DNA of 64,000 nucleotides from positions 434,001 through 498,000 of the forward strand of contig JAHNUO010000012.1 of NCBI GenBank assembly GCA_019787685.1. The letters are read 5' to 3'. The DNA comes from Chiua virens (taxonomy: Eukaryota > Basidiomycota > Agaricomycetes > Boletales > Boletaceae). The translations under genes and the position numbers were made by a program. Of the stretch, positions 12,823-24,548 are shown in pieces (position 1 is the first letter of the stretch; each line of letters opens with the position of its first letter). A model generated the notes under the pieces. That model was not told the DNA's origin. It saw nothing but the letters and a program-made list of their open reading frames with translations, and made no database searches.

Positions 12823-13714
12823 CAGTAGACTCTGATATAACCCATACCGTTCGGGATAGGGCTTAGAGTATGGGTTATAACAGAGTATGGGTTCCGAGCG
12901 AGAACGAAAATGGACGGACGAATGACATTAAAAATGATGTTATCTACCTATAAGACTGTATTACCGTTGAAAATAGACTATGTACGTCTGAAATAGCTTG
13001 TGAGCTTCGTGTCCTTCAAGTCTCTCATCTCCGGGTCCAAAAACCTCGTCTGTCACTTCGCAAGTGAGTGTGGCACTGACTCCACCTTGCACGCATATGG
13101 ACTATCGAACTCATTGATGTACTCTTCCACTATTAGTGCGGCCTGGAGTGCCTCTATGCGGGCGCGAGTTGGCTTGACAGGTTCATCATCTACATCGTCT
13201 GGCCAGAAGTTGCCACCCAGGCCTCCAGCCGCCTCTTCCCGCGCCACCTTTGCACTCATCACCGTGTTGTAAATGTCTTCGTCCGTTGCCTGGAACATGT
13301 GGTCGGCCTCTTCAACCGGGTTAAGGAGCTCCTCGATGGTCATCCGGTTTGAATTGTTGAAGTGCCCCGGTTTGCCTCAAGCTCGTTCAAGGCCTCAGAA
13401 ACTTCTTTTACGCTCCCGAATCTGGCCACAAAGCTTGGATAAGCCCTTTTTTAGCACTCCGACAGGCGAGAGGTTGAGAAGGTGATGCGTTTAGGTCTGT
13501 CCTGCCATCTTCGGCAGGGAAAAAAATTATTATATAATTAAATATCTGTTAAATATATGGGTTATGGCAGTCATAAATGTATGGGTTATGTGGTACAACA
13601 GAGATATGGGTTATGGGGTCAAAATCCCTGCAAACCAAAATGGGATATCTGGAAAAGTATGGGTTATCGTAGAGTATGGGTTAAACCCCGTATGGATTAT
13701 ATCAGAGTCTACTG
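12823..13714 (-). mobile_element. Degenerate pogo/Tigger-like (Tc1-mariner) DNA transposon
   Basis: Inverted terminal repeats of 25 bp bound an 892-bp element: the left end starts CAGTAGACTCTGATATAA at 12,823 and the right end is its reverse complement at 13,690-13,714 with one mismatch. TA dinucleotides flank both ends (12,821-12,822; 13,715-13,716), the target duplication expected for Tc1-mariner elements. The word TATGGGTTAT recurs near both ends as a subterminal repeat. The interior holds the C-terminal part of a pogo-type transposase on the minus strand. Most of the transposase, including the catalytic domain, is missing, so it could move only if helped by another copy. Confidence 0.8.
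12978..13494 (-). pseudogene. Pogo-type transposase, C-terminal remnant
   Basis: The clearest open part is 13,053-13,343 (minus), 96 codons with an acidic segment (MTIEELLNPVEEADHMFQ, then DEDIYNTVMSAKVAREEA) like the tail of CENP-B/pogo transposases. After an in-frame stop at 13,053 the same frame continues with RDLKDTKLTSYF and stops at 12,978. That ending resembles a PCNA-interacting motif (consensus QxxLxxFF), which pogo transposases are known to carry. Upstream, 13,344-13,494 gives further fragments with stops. Residues of the DDE core are absent. Confidence 0.65.
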
Positions 13715-16700
13715 TACCTGCATCAGACGCCACTGTGTTTAGCTTTGAGTAAATAGCTTGTGCATAATACATTCGTAGTCTTCGTGTCCTCGTCCCGAAG
13801 TTAGTTAGAGTGCTCTTTCTCTGCCAGGCAAGCCAGTACCTGGGAAAACAGAGGCATCCGCGATCACAAGACAGTTGAATTCTCGCAATCGTATGTGGTT
13901 GTGGAACGCTGTTCCAACAACAATGCGTTGAAATGGTTTTTTAGGTTCTAGAACTCCCGTTGGCAACCCCTAACACATGGATGAAACCCTGGATTTACCG
14001 AGATATGAAGTGCTCACCCTTCAAATACTGATATCATGTACCGCAACGTTATTGGCGAATATTCCTACAGCATACAAGTATCACGGCCGTATCTGCACCT
14101 GAGACAATAAGTTACGAGTCGTTCAGACAAATACGCAGTTACCTTCTGGAATGGTCTGGGCCATGGACGAGTCTTGCAAAAGGTCATGCTGTCCAAGTCT
14201 TGTGATGTTCCAATATGCTTGAACTGTCGCGCAAACTTGTTTCTTGGGACAATAACAGCGACGAGGTGGTGTATGTTGGGTTTCCCAATCGCTGAGACGG
14301 TAATGGATTATTGTTGCTTCCATGGGACGGTGCGATTGCACACCTGGTGTTGGTTGCGGTCAACACTTCATTGACATTGGTCACCTCCCACGGTGTTTCG
14401 GGAGACGAGATGACCTTGGGAGACACGATGCTTTGTTGGCACAGCGAATGTCGTTTCTACATTGACAGAGAATCTTGGAAGCAGTTCAAAACACCATAGG
14501 GAAGGTATCGAACCGGCATTGACTGACCTCGTGGCGCACACTCTGGCGGGCGATCGAGGGGTCCCGGAGATTGCCGAAGACAGTGACGTTTTAGTCAGTG
14601 CGCTGAGCGAGCGCCAACCAGAAACAATCAATACGAGAACTGGGGTGCCACATGTCGGGTCTACGGTGAGTATTGAGACGTCTTGGAGACGATCATGCTT
14701 AGTCGAGAACTGAGTTTCCGAGTCAGTATTGGTACTCCCGAGATAATCGATCCATTGCCGACTCGGAATTCATTTTCAGCTAGAGGCTCTCGAGCTTGAA
14801 AGCTTAACCTGCGAGATACATACAGGACTCCTGTGACGAGAAGAAAGAGCTGGGACGACCGCGCGACGTGGTATTTTTGCGCGGTTGAACGTTGAACATT
14901 AACGACCAAATGATAACTAGGGAGGATATACTCAAGTCAAAGGTTGAGTTGACGACCTCGATCTTCGAATGGCATGCAGGCTCTTGGCACACACGTGTCA
15001 CCTCTGAATCAACCACTGGTAGTCGGCCAACTCATGATCTGTGTCTCGATCTGTCACACATGCAGCAAAGCAAGAGCCGTCGGAGAGCATGTGGTATTGC
15101 CACGTCGGGAAGTCACACTCTCTGGATCGATTGACGAGATTCGAATTGAACTAATAAAACACTAGCAGGCACAACAAGCTGCAACTTGTCCAAACAACTC
15201 TACCTGCCATCCTCCCTTTCACTTACATTTCCACAAGTCTTCAAGCATATTGAAGTAGCAAGGGTGAGCGAGCTTCTTGCAGGTATACTCGACGACTTTT
15301 GGCATCCGGGTGATCAATCTGATTTGGAATGGCTGTATCGATGGGAGATAGCCGTTCAGTCGCTATTCCGCTTCCATATTAGCCCTTCTCAAGCTGATGA
15401 CTCGACCTGAATCTGGCGATGTCCAGTTGGCGGGGTGCCCCGTAAAAATTTAGCCTCGAAGTGTGTTGAATCTGTTGGTTACTAAGGCGACGAGTCTCCC
15501 ATAGGCAGACCCTCTTGGACTTGGAAAGAGGTCGTTCAGACGGGGCGACGACCCGGACGCATCTATCGAAAGAGCTTACCATGAAGTGGCTTTTGGACTA
15601 TCTGACATTTTTTGATGCCTCCGTCAATAGAAACCAACCTTACGGAGAATCACCAACTTGAAGAAGCTGGACCCGGAAGAGACAAAAGGACAGCCCCCGA
15701 GAGGTATGTACTTGACTCTGGTGAGCGACGATAGGACTCAGGAGGCGGGTAACAGCAGCGACGAATCATATCCACCATGACTCTGGCAGATACACCTGTG
15801 TTGGTTTCGTGCGCATGTACTCTATCCCTGGTGGCCACCGAGTTGACGCGCGGTGACCCCGTTCCCACGGTCCCCGCAGGCGGCGCAGTGACGCCGCTTG
15901 CGGAAATACATCGCGTGCACCGCATACTCACGTTCGAACACAACCCAACGAACGGAACGGACACACTGGCACCTGTGTGGGTTTCGTGCGCATATATATC
16001 GAGTGTGTGGGTTTAGCGAATACACCTGGAATCTTGCACCTGCACCGTGCTATACATTTCGATGCCTCGCCAGTGCGACGGGCTCAAAACACATGTTTCT
16101 AATCTCCTACCCCATTCTCGATATTTATATTTAATGAAGAAAACATTCACAATTTCTTGTACATAAGTACTGTCTTCCCTTCCCTGATTCCACAGGAACC
16201 TTGTCAAATACCCCCCTCCAAGTACCTCGATGTAATGTTCGAATGTTCGGGCGTGAAAGAGTGGCGTGCCATCCGCGCTTTCGGGAAAAAGTAGACAGAC
16301 GAGCATGACAAGCTGTCAACAGCGCATGGATTGAATTAATGCGTCCCATCTCCGCTGCTTGACTGGACGCAGAATGTGCACCTCGGTAGCGAGAACGAAA
16401 CTCTAGGAGGACCTTGGATCGTGACTGGATCTGGCGCACGCTATTTTGCAGTCTTACTTAAGTCGACAACTTTAAAAGCTAGAGGAAAGCATACTCACCC
16501 TCTCGGCAACACCACCGCTCGAGGGCCAAGGCGGAATGTTTGCAGGGAGTGGCTAATGGGATATCAGACGATTCACCATTGAAAGAAAGAAAAAGGACAT
16601 ACAACAGCTGCTTGGATGTGAAGATCTTGAGCGTTACCGGCATGAAAATCCTCTGGCGGCAGCTCATAAGGAATTGAGATTTCAGCAGGTCGTGTCTCTC

Positions 16701-16812
16701 GCAGCCGTCCCGGTCCCAAGAAAAGGGCGAAGAAACTCAGTCGTTCTTCGTTAGAGGGGGCGACATACGTTCGCTATGGATATTGTGAGATACGCTGCAC
16801 ATCGATCACCAG
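13715..16812. other. Gene-poor region with open fragments, unassigned
   Basis: About 3.1 kb. Several plus-strand open stretches look protein-like in composition (14,462-14,713; 14,974-15,165; 15,186-15,410), but none shows a known domain and I could not join them with convincing introns. A short sequence (ACACCTGTGTTGGTTTCGTG near 15,790) recurs with changes at about 15,968. I annotate no gene. Confidence 0.3.
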
Positions 16813-18559
16813 TCAGTTACGCACGCGCTCTCGTAGCGTAGCCATTGTCGAATGCTGATTACGCGGGGGATTGATTCGCGATGGTGATGGCAGACGCGCT
16901 GGGCCAGCGGATGAACTGGGGTCCGCAGAATGTCGACCGGTTCGGTCCCCCACACTCCTTCTAATCCTCTTTAACAACTTTCCGAGAGTTGGCCGGCCCT
17001 TGGATGAGTCGATAGTGACATGTTCCTCCGGACGCGGCTCGGTCACCGGCGGTTGCGCGGAGGATGGGGGTAATAATGTGTCGGACACCTCCGGCAGTGG
17101 TGTTTCATCCACCGGAGGATGATCAGAGGGCGTGGGGGACGGTGGCTGCAGGAACGTCAGCACAGAAACAAGGAGTGAAGAAATCACAAACATGATCAAA
17201 GTCAAAGGTAGGAGCGCTGGCAGGCGGTCCCGTTGGTATCTCGAGCTGCAGCATGGTGAAAACCCGTTCAGAAGGAGATGGGTGAGCTCATACCTCGAGA
17301 AGGTCAATGTCGTGATCGTCTCGGTTGTCTTGCCCAGCGTCATGGCGAGTAGATGGCTGCGTGATGAAAATGTGAGATGAATTGTAGGGACGAGAATGAT
17401 GAACGCGTACTGCGTTTGACTCGGCAGATTCGTTTTCATCGCCGTCCGGGGTTGTTCGCTGACTGGTTCCCTCTCCCTCATCAACAGCAGGTATCTGATA
17501 AAAAGTGAGTTGTTGACTGGAAAGTACGAGGGACACACAAATACTTGCAGCACTGAAAATGTCCTGAAGGACGGTGCTAAGGTTGCGAACGACAATTTTC
17601 CCGTCCTCTCGTCCTGTGGCAAGACGGGTGTTATCCGAGGAGAGCGCGATCGACAAAGCAGCGTCCTCCTTTATGATGGGACCAATTTGGGCAAGAGTGG
17701 ACGCATCAAAGAATGAAATTGAGAACGTCGAGGCAGCAATAAATTGCCCATTGGCAGCGTGTGCAATGGACCAGTGTCCACGGCTATCGACAACCTGTGA
17801 CTCGGCGAGTAGTGATCCTGTCGAGGTGTCAAATGACCTGACTTTGTCATCACTGCACGCGGTGAACAATTGCTGTGCGTCGTTTGACCACGCGAGTGGA
17901 GTGGCTGGTGCATATATGCGTGTCTTGGTCTCGATTTTCACCAACACATCGCCAGTTTGACTGTCCAAGATCGTGATTGGACCATCGAATTCGAAAGTGG
18001 CAATTCGCTCTCCATCAGGGGAGTATCTGACACCGTTGACCCAGTTGTCGAATTTGATAGGTCCAAGCAGTCTCGAGCCCGTCGAAATGTCCCACACGCT
18101 CATCTCTTCAGTTCCTGTCGTGAATCGAGTCGAGTCCGGTGCCACATCCACTGCCCGCACCACCTTTCCGCTCTCAACATCACATACCTTTTGTTGCAGC
18201 TCTGAGTCCCAGACGCTCGCCCCCACTTCTGCCCCGCACACGACCCATTGGCTGTCCCTTGATACTGAAATGGTGTTCACATCCATTCCCGTCTGCTTCG
18301 CAGTTTCTAGCTTGTCCGCGAGTCGAAACCGTTGTATCCCGCCTTGTCCTCCACTCAAGAGATGCTTTCCGTCCGGCGAGAATGCGACTGCCCGAATATA
18401 TTTAGAAATACCTGTGTCAAAGAGCATTCCGTCATCTTGCGGAGTTGTCAGCACAGTCCAATCCATCCTCTGTATCGTTACCCACTGGTCTCGGTCTGTG
18501 ACATCTTGTGCGGTGGTTCGGAAGCGTCGAGAAGAGAGGTGTTTTAGTGCGCACTGCAA
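16813..18559 (-). CDS. WD40-repeat protein with C-terminal membrane/proline-rich tail; ends uncertain
   Basis: The main exon runs 18,559-17,294 (422 codons, uninterrupted). It reads as a beta-propeller of at least six weak WD40 blades: AVAFSPDGKHLLSGGQGG, ISVSRDSQWVVCGAEV, VDVAPDSTRFTTGTEEMSVW, VRYSPDGERIATFEFDG, LAWSNDAQQLFTACSDDKVR, IALSSDNTRLATGREDGK. An acidic linker follows (QDNRDDHDIDLLE); a 54-nt GT-AG interval of 18 codons inside it may be an intron. Past a donor at 17,293 (GTATGAG) two frames are open: a short one (LEIPTGPPASAPTFDFD) and a long one of about 140 codons with a transmembrane helix (LTLIMFVISSLLVSVLTFL), a Pro-rich segment and a basic end. The long frame is conserved in the paralogue at 58.0-58.5 kb with mostly third-position changes, so I take it as the real tail. 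Start may lie upstream: similarity to the 61-kb paralogue extends to about 18,700. Function unknown; a membrane-anchored scaffold is an inference. Confidence 0.65.
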
Positions 18560-20630
18560 ACACGTTCCTCAGCCTTCATAATGCAGGCGCCTCGTGTCTA
18601 TGGCGCCTATTCTTACTCGGTTCCTCACTAAGAGCGGTCCTCCGACTTGCACATATTTTTGTCCAGAACTCGTTTCATTTCCATCTGTGCTTGCATCCCA
18701 GGACCTTGTCGAGCCAACTGTCATTAGAGGCAAAATGTTTTCATGACATTCAACGTATGTCACTCCTCCCCATTCGCACCCCAAATGGCGCACACATTCT
18801 GTTGGTGCACTTCAGATAGCCCTCGCCTTGCCGGATGGCGGTGTTGAGTCACTGTTGACTCCCCGGGAAAGGTTCTTGGCACCCACTCACCATCGGAGTC
18901 CTACTTATTGGCGAGACGGGTAATCCCATCGAAGAGTGTGATTGCTGGTAGCGACGAAAACGACTGGACGAGAACGGGGATTTGCAATCAATTTGAGGAC
19001 TAGTCTGAGAACTTGTCGCACACCAGATATTGCACAGTATCTAAGTTTTTGGCGACTTGGAAATAGGATCAATCAAGTAGGCTACTAGTCAAGACAAGCG
19101 CGTATCACATACGAATAATGTATGCACCGCTAATATCGAATCGTGGCTACGTGCCCGGTATTCCCTACGGTTGCCAAGTGTCTTTGAAATACGTCGGTTC
19201 AAGTCACATCATATCGGGAGCAGACCACGGATCTTGGATACTGTGATCTATGTATACATCCACTCCCATGAAAGGGTGGTGAGTTACATAGTTCATTAAA
19301 TGTCAAGGATGCAAAGAGTGACCCATACTGATCTCCAATGAACCACGCTCATCCGCACACAGAAGCTCGGAGTGATCCAACCCCCTGACACGCACTTGGA
19401 AGTGGGGACCTCCCAGCGTCTTTGAGTCTGTATGATGTATCAGTGTCAAACATTGCAGCGCGTCGAGGGGAGATACACGGCTTCACCTCAAGGCACTGTA
19501 ACAGAACTGAGCATCGTGCAGAGTGTAGAGAAGTCGGTGGTCGTGTGCGCTACGCCGATCGGAAGGTGGTGAGACACGTCTGTCGTGGTGAAATGGGTTC
19601 GTAGATATTTGGAAAGACTCCCGGAGGGCGTGGACAACGCGAATGCGTTGTCACTGGCAAGAGAGATCGATTTACAGTGTAAGTAATTGACCCAGATCTA
19701 AGAAACACCTTCAAGGGGCCGCGGCTGTCTTGGTGTGTCAACGAACCCACTGACTTCATTGCGAACATTGATCCGCTCACGAGTGGATGGATATTCGGTG
19801 TTACCATACTGGGTATCCATTTGCATATTGCGAGGGCGATCCACGCGTACTTCACAGGAGTTACATCTGGTATGAGGCAGTAAAGCGGAAAACAGCACGA
19901 TAACATTCGGAACTTCAAGTGAAAATGTAGAGGTCGTCAAGCTTGTGCAACGGCCCGAGTTGGTGGGCTACGACTCGAAACTAGCTTAGGGATGATACGA
20001 ATACAATAGATGATCGACTTGGAACAAAAAGGAAACGCGTACTGCAGGAAACGATAGACGGAAGCTACGACGCAGTCGAAAAGAGATGGACTTGCGGCAA
20101 AGAGATGTTGAAACGGAATCTCTGTGACGACGGCAGTACTGCACCAATCCCACATCTTACCCCGTGATAACCTGACGTTCGTCACTGTAAGGGTATTCTT
20201 CATGGGACTGACGTTTGACTGCGTGATGACCTCCTTTGACAAGGCCAACTGCGTGGTGCACAACACAAGCTGGGCCAGCCGAGTTGTTCGACCATCTAAC
20301 ATCTTCAATGGGCGAATTGCCTCGACTCAATCGTCGGCCGACAGTGCGTCCATGATCGACTTGGTGAACTGCCCCGCGGTGGTGAGGATAAAGGATATCC
20401 GACCCCGGAATGTCGATGCGATCATCTATTTCGCAGCGGACATGGAAGCGCAACCAGCAGTGACGACGATATCGCAAAGTCCGTCCATTGTAGATGTGGT
20501 AAGCATGTTCGGGTTGCTCGAACAGGTCGGTGAGAGAGAAGTACCCCAGTAATGTAGTAGAGCCACGTACGAAAGTTCTAAAGTACTACGTGATTGTGTA
20601 ATATGGTGGCTGTACACATCAGATCGTATT
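18560..20630. other. Intergenic/decayed region, unassigned open frames
   Basis: No gene is supported. The longest plus-strand frame (20,124-20,552, 142 codons) has ordinary composition but no domain, and its antisense frames are almost as open. A minus-strand frame at 19,550-19,918 is similar. The first 150 bases may hold a 5' exon of the WD40 gene ending at 16.8 kb, since they resemble the 61.0-kb paralogue. Confidence 0.3.
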
Positions 20631-22120
20631 CTAACAGTTTGTGATTCTATTATTCACCTTCAGCAGAACAATCAATGGCATGGTGAGATTTAGCTCTTCA
20701 CCTAATTTCCGGAATATGCTGTATAATTCACGGATGAGCCGATCGGGCCCCCTATCCATGGACCACGAGGGTATGGTCCCGCACAGGTGATAGATGAGGT
20801 ATGCGCGAAAGGCGATAGGGAGATATGCAGCGACCTCAGTATGTGAGTTGCCCCATAACCTGTTTACCAGGGATTGGCCAATAGATTTGGTGACCCTGGG
20901 TTCGTAGCACGGGACTGGAAATTGTGAATGATACGATCCGCAATGAATGTGGAATTCCAATCTATCTTCTCATTGAGTTGTTGGAGTGTTTCGATGATAT
21001 TCATCTCTACACGTGCGTCCGCCTGAGAAATGAAATTTTGAACGAAATGGTGTGCGCTGACTGTGTTCGACGACGGACTTTGGATGTCTAAACTGCTCGT
21101 CGTACCATTCCTGGATCTGGATGGTTTGAGATTGGGAGAACTGAAGTTCCTCGCGCACGGCGATGAGCTCTCTGAATCGCGACGGCGTTCCTCGAGTTCC
21201 CTGTGCGAAGCGGCAAGCTCCTCTGCTTTGGTGGCATTGGAAGGTTTCCAGTGGTCCATGTCGACAGTAAGGGCGTCAATTTTGCGATCTTTGGCTTTGA
21301 CGGATGATTTCGAGGTCTCGAGGTCCCTTTGTGCCGAGGCGAGTTCACGCGACTGTGCCTCGTGGCGACCTTGGAGAACTGTAAGCTGAGCACTGATCCT
21401 TCAGTTCCCACACGCTTTCTTGAGGTCGGCGACCTCTTCATTTGGGTGTCAGAAAACCGGCGTCAGCGTGCTGATGGTCTAGACTAGTTTGGTGATGCAC
21501 GCACCTGCCTGTGTACGAGGGGACATCATTCTTTCTCCAGGATCCACGTTGTGAACAAAGCGAGAAGAGAGGATGTCGCCGAGGTTCCAAACGATTGTGA
21601 TGTCGTAGTTTTCTGAAATTGCCATTGTCCAGACGTGGTCATCGTAGTCGATGTCGGACCCGATTTTCGTGCATGTCAAAACGATATTGACGAGTGGGCA
21701 GACTCGGCAGAGGCTACAATTTCTTGTTGCAAAGTGATGCGCCATCGTGAGAGCATTTGTCGCTAGATTCTACGAGAGGTGTGTGCTGTCGTTCCACGCT
21801 TGGTTTAAACCTAAGCTGGTTGGATTGAGAATTCTTGGAGGAGATGGCCATCCTCGTTGTTGTAGACGCGAACAGAGCGATCCCAGGTGGCGAGAAGACG
21901 TCCGTCCGGTAAAAATTTGACCGGGACCACAAAGTGGTCGTGTTGCAGCGTCAGGAGTGGCTCGCCCGTCGATGCTTCCAGACACAGGCGGTATGTACTA
22001 TGTACTGTCAAACGATCCGCTGGCAATTTTGGTCCCATCTGAGGAGATGTCCACAGCATACACATTGCTTTTATACACATCTATTGGCCTTGCAACTTCT
22101 TGCAATCGTTCAATCGCCAT
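20631..22120 (-). pseudogene. WD40 / coiled-coil protein, decayed
   Basis: Read on the minus strand from an ATG at 22,120. The first part contains WD40 motifs (VDISSDGTKIASGSFDST, then VKFLPDGRLLATWDRSVRVYN). A 7-bp tandem duplication at 21,992-22,005 (TATGTAC twice) shifts the frame between these blades; removing one copy would join them smoothly. A second WD-like stretch follows (DYDDHVWTMAISENYDITIVW, about 21,600). From about 21,390 the sequence becomes a long charged helix (LETSKSSVKAKDRKIDAL, then KAEELAASHRELEERRRDSE), a coiled coil, but this region needs at least two frame changes. The C-terminal part (TEVAAYLPIAFRAYLIYHL) ends at a stop at 20,631. Some frame changes could be introns I could not place. 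Probably related to the neighbouring WD40 gene. Confidence 0.55.
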
Positions 22121-23868
22121 CGTCGAAAATTTCCCTTCCCTTCCTCCACTCAAATGAGTTTGCCCTCCGTCAGGAACGTGACTGAATGTATGTGACTGTA
22201 TGTCATCTCTCCCATTGTCTTCCGTACATTTTGCTGACTGGTTATAGCGGAGGACGTCTGGGGCTCCGTCACTAGGCGTTCAATCTCATTCCCTTGACCT
22301 TGAACCAGGCTTCCTCCTGCTTACGCAGTGTCATGAGACGTGGAACCACCATCCGACAGTTGGATTTTCGTCAGTGCCGTAAATTTACCAGTCCCATCCA
22401 TTGACTCACTGTTCTCCAGTTTTCAGGTAACCTACGAGACATTTTTCGGCTAGGTGGACGATAACAGAAAAAGGATACGTGGAGGTTTATTTACAAGGGC
22501 GCCTTTTCGCGCAGCCTACACATGCCTCTTTCTCGGATCTCACTAGATTGCACTATCCCCTATGCCCTTGATGCTTGCTCCCGCCTGGTCATCGCACCCA
22601 ATGAATTTCTAATCAAGACGATGCCACGATGGGCCAACGAAAATCCCGTTCATTAGATAACGACCCAGGTGGGTGGTTCGGATAGAGCAGAGTCATATAT
22701 GCGTACACGAAGGCACGGCAGTGAGGATATCAAGTCGTTTAGTGGTTCTCGTTCGTTGACAGTTATCAGGTCATCCTCGCCTTGGTCGGCCTCGCTGCGT
22801 GTCTCGCTCATTCTACATCCCCTCATAGGGGTTTCTCAACTTCGAGCTTGGCCTCCCACGCTCGTCTCCCCAGCTCCTTGTATCTGCCGTCGACCTCGCC
22901 CAGGACCCTCTCGAGTCTTTGAGTTGCTATTATGACCTTGATAAGAGTCACGCAATTGCCGTCTGCCCTGAGTCGTACACAGTTACTTAGCGGCGTCCAT
23001 GTCTACGCCCGTATCAATCTGAATATAGCCTTCAGCTTTGGCAATTCCGTGTGTCTTTTCGTCCTTCACCCCCTTGTCCCACTGATCATCTGATCTGTTG
23101 ACGTAATGGTGGTTCTTTACTGCTCAGGCTGCTCCAACATTCACGTCCACGTCCATCCACACGTCCACCACTATGTCCAACCCTCTTTTGCCCTTTTGCC
23201 GCAGATCCCTCTCACTTCTGTCGACCGTACAAGAGTCTCCCGGTCACCATTCTGGTGCACATTGACTTCTCAAACTGTACCAATGTCCCCTCTATGTAAA
23301 TATCTCGCAGCCTCCACCGAGGTCAACAATGATTCAAGGACCCATTTTTCTTTCTTCGCATTTGTTCTCCCAGATCACCATCCATACTTCATCTCTTTGA
23401 AGGATAATTTCGTGGTCCATGCAGCAACATCGTTACGACCAGGTCTCCGCCCAGTGACCTCTTTGGAGACCCTACTTCGGTTTCCATGTCCTAGTCTCAT
23501 GTTCCTGGCGCAACGATCGAGGTCAAGGTCCGTAACGTCTCGTTCAGGTTTCAAGGAACATAGCCTCATGATTCGATAGGAAAGCGGATGCTGATGTTGA
23601 CGGAGCTGCGAATGCGTTGCAAGACTTCTCCTTGTCCAAGTCAAGTAGGTACTCAACTACTTTCCAAAAATGGTGGCCGACTGATATCGTGGGCAAATTT
23701 CCACCCAAATGACCAGGTCAGTACTTATCCCACTCTTAACTACTCGGTGGTGGCCTGAACTTTGTGAGTCAGATTACAGCATGCGATACATTAGAATATC
23801 ATAACAGTCCACCATACCACGGGTCTGCCCTACGATTCATCCACACACCACACTTCGATCTTGCCCTC
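22121..23868. other. Intergenic region
   Basis: No gene recognised. A 157-codon plus-strand frame at 23,106-23,579 begins with a His/Val-rich low-complexity run caused by repeated GTCCA units (about 23,140-23,180) and has no domain; a minus-strand frame overlaps it. Confidence 0.35.
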
Positions 23869-24548
23869 TCACTTCCTTCTCCCATTCTCCCGTGCCGTCC
23901 CGATTGCAAGCTCGAAATCACTCTCGTTACGCAGCGTAATCTTCATTCCGTCCTCGTCCGCAAACTTCATCCCCGACCTCGTCAATGGCGTCCCAAACTT
24001 GGTCGTCACTCGCTCCACGAACTCGTCAAATGATATGAGTGGCGACATCGACATCCCGCGCACGTCGCCCTGGTAGTGCAGCTGCGAAAGACGTTGGAAA
24101 CGATTCGACACAGGAATACAGGACATACCTTGACCCAGACGGTCGCCATCTCCAACTCGTCGTTGACGAACTCGTCGTTCTCGTCATCATAGACCGACAC
24201 GCGACGCACGCGTCGGCTTTTAGCGGAGTGTCCCGACTCCCGTTCGAGACACTCCTGCCCGCACTGACCGCGCTCGGGCTGGGTTCGATGACGACCACTC
24301 CGCCCATGTTCCGGTTCATATCCGTGGCCATATGCGGGCTTCCATGGATCATAGCCATATTCGCACCTCTCGAGGGTGCTCGACCATGCCCAGAACTCGA
24401 ACTCGTGATGCCTTGGCATCCTGGCAGGGCTGGGATCAATTTGTATCCATGCGGGTAGTTCTTGCTGTTCCCATGCCTGGGTTGCGGTTGTTGACAGTGG
24501 CACTGTTACAGGCGGCCGGACTGTCGTTTTCCTCTTTCCAACGGACAC
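23869..24548 (-). pseudogene. C-terminal fragment of a Bem1/Scd2-like polarity scaffold (PB1 domain)
   Basis: Two exons on the minus strand, 24,548-24,129 and 24,081-23,869, join in phase at VWVK|LHYQGDVRGM. The second exon is a PB1 domain: a basic first strand and an OPCA-type acidic motif (KFADEDGMKITLRNESDFELAI). In Bem1/Scd2 this domain closes a protein that begins with SH3 and PX domains and binds the Cdc42 exchange factor. Here only the linker (Tyr/Gly/Pro-rich, then YDDENDEF) and PB1 are present; no ATG opens the fragment cleanly, and no SH3 or PX coding sequence can be read upstream on the minus strand to 26 kb. A truncated copy is the simplest reading. Confidence 0.65.

Noticed and set aside
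16813..17622. A single 269-residue protein read straight through the WD40 linker on the minus strand
   Set aside because: Its first half is an off-frame shadow of the acidic WD40 linker and contains the intron; only the membrane/proline-rich second half is conserved in the paralogue.
20124..20552. 142-codon plus-strand frame
   Set aside because: No domain, paralogue or splice context; minus-strand frames over the same bases are equally open. Not strong enough to call a gene.
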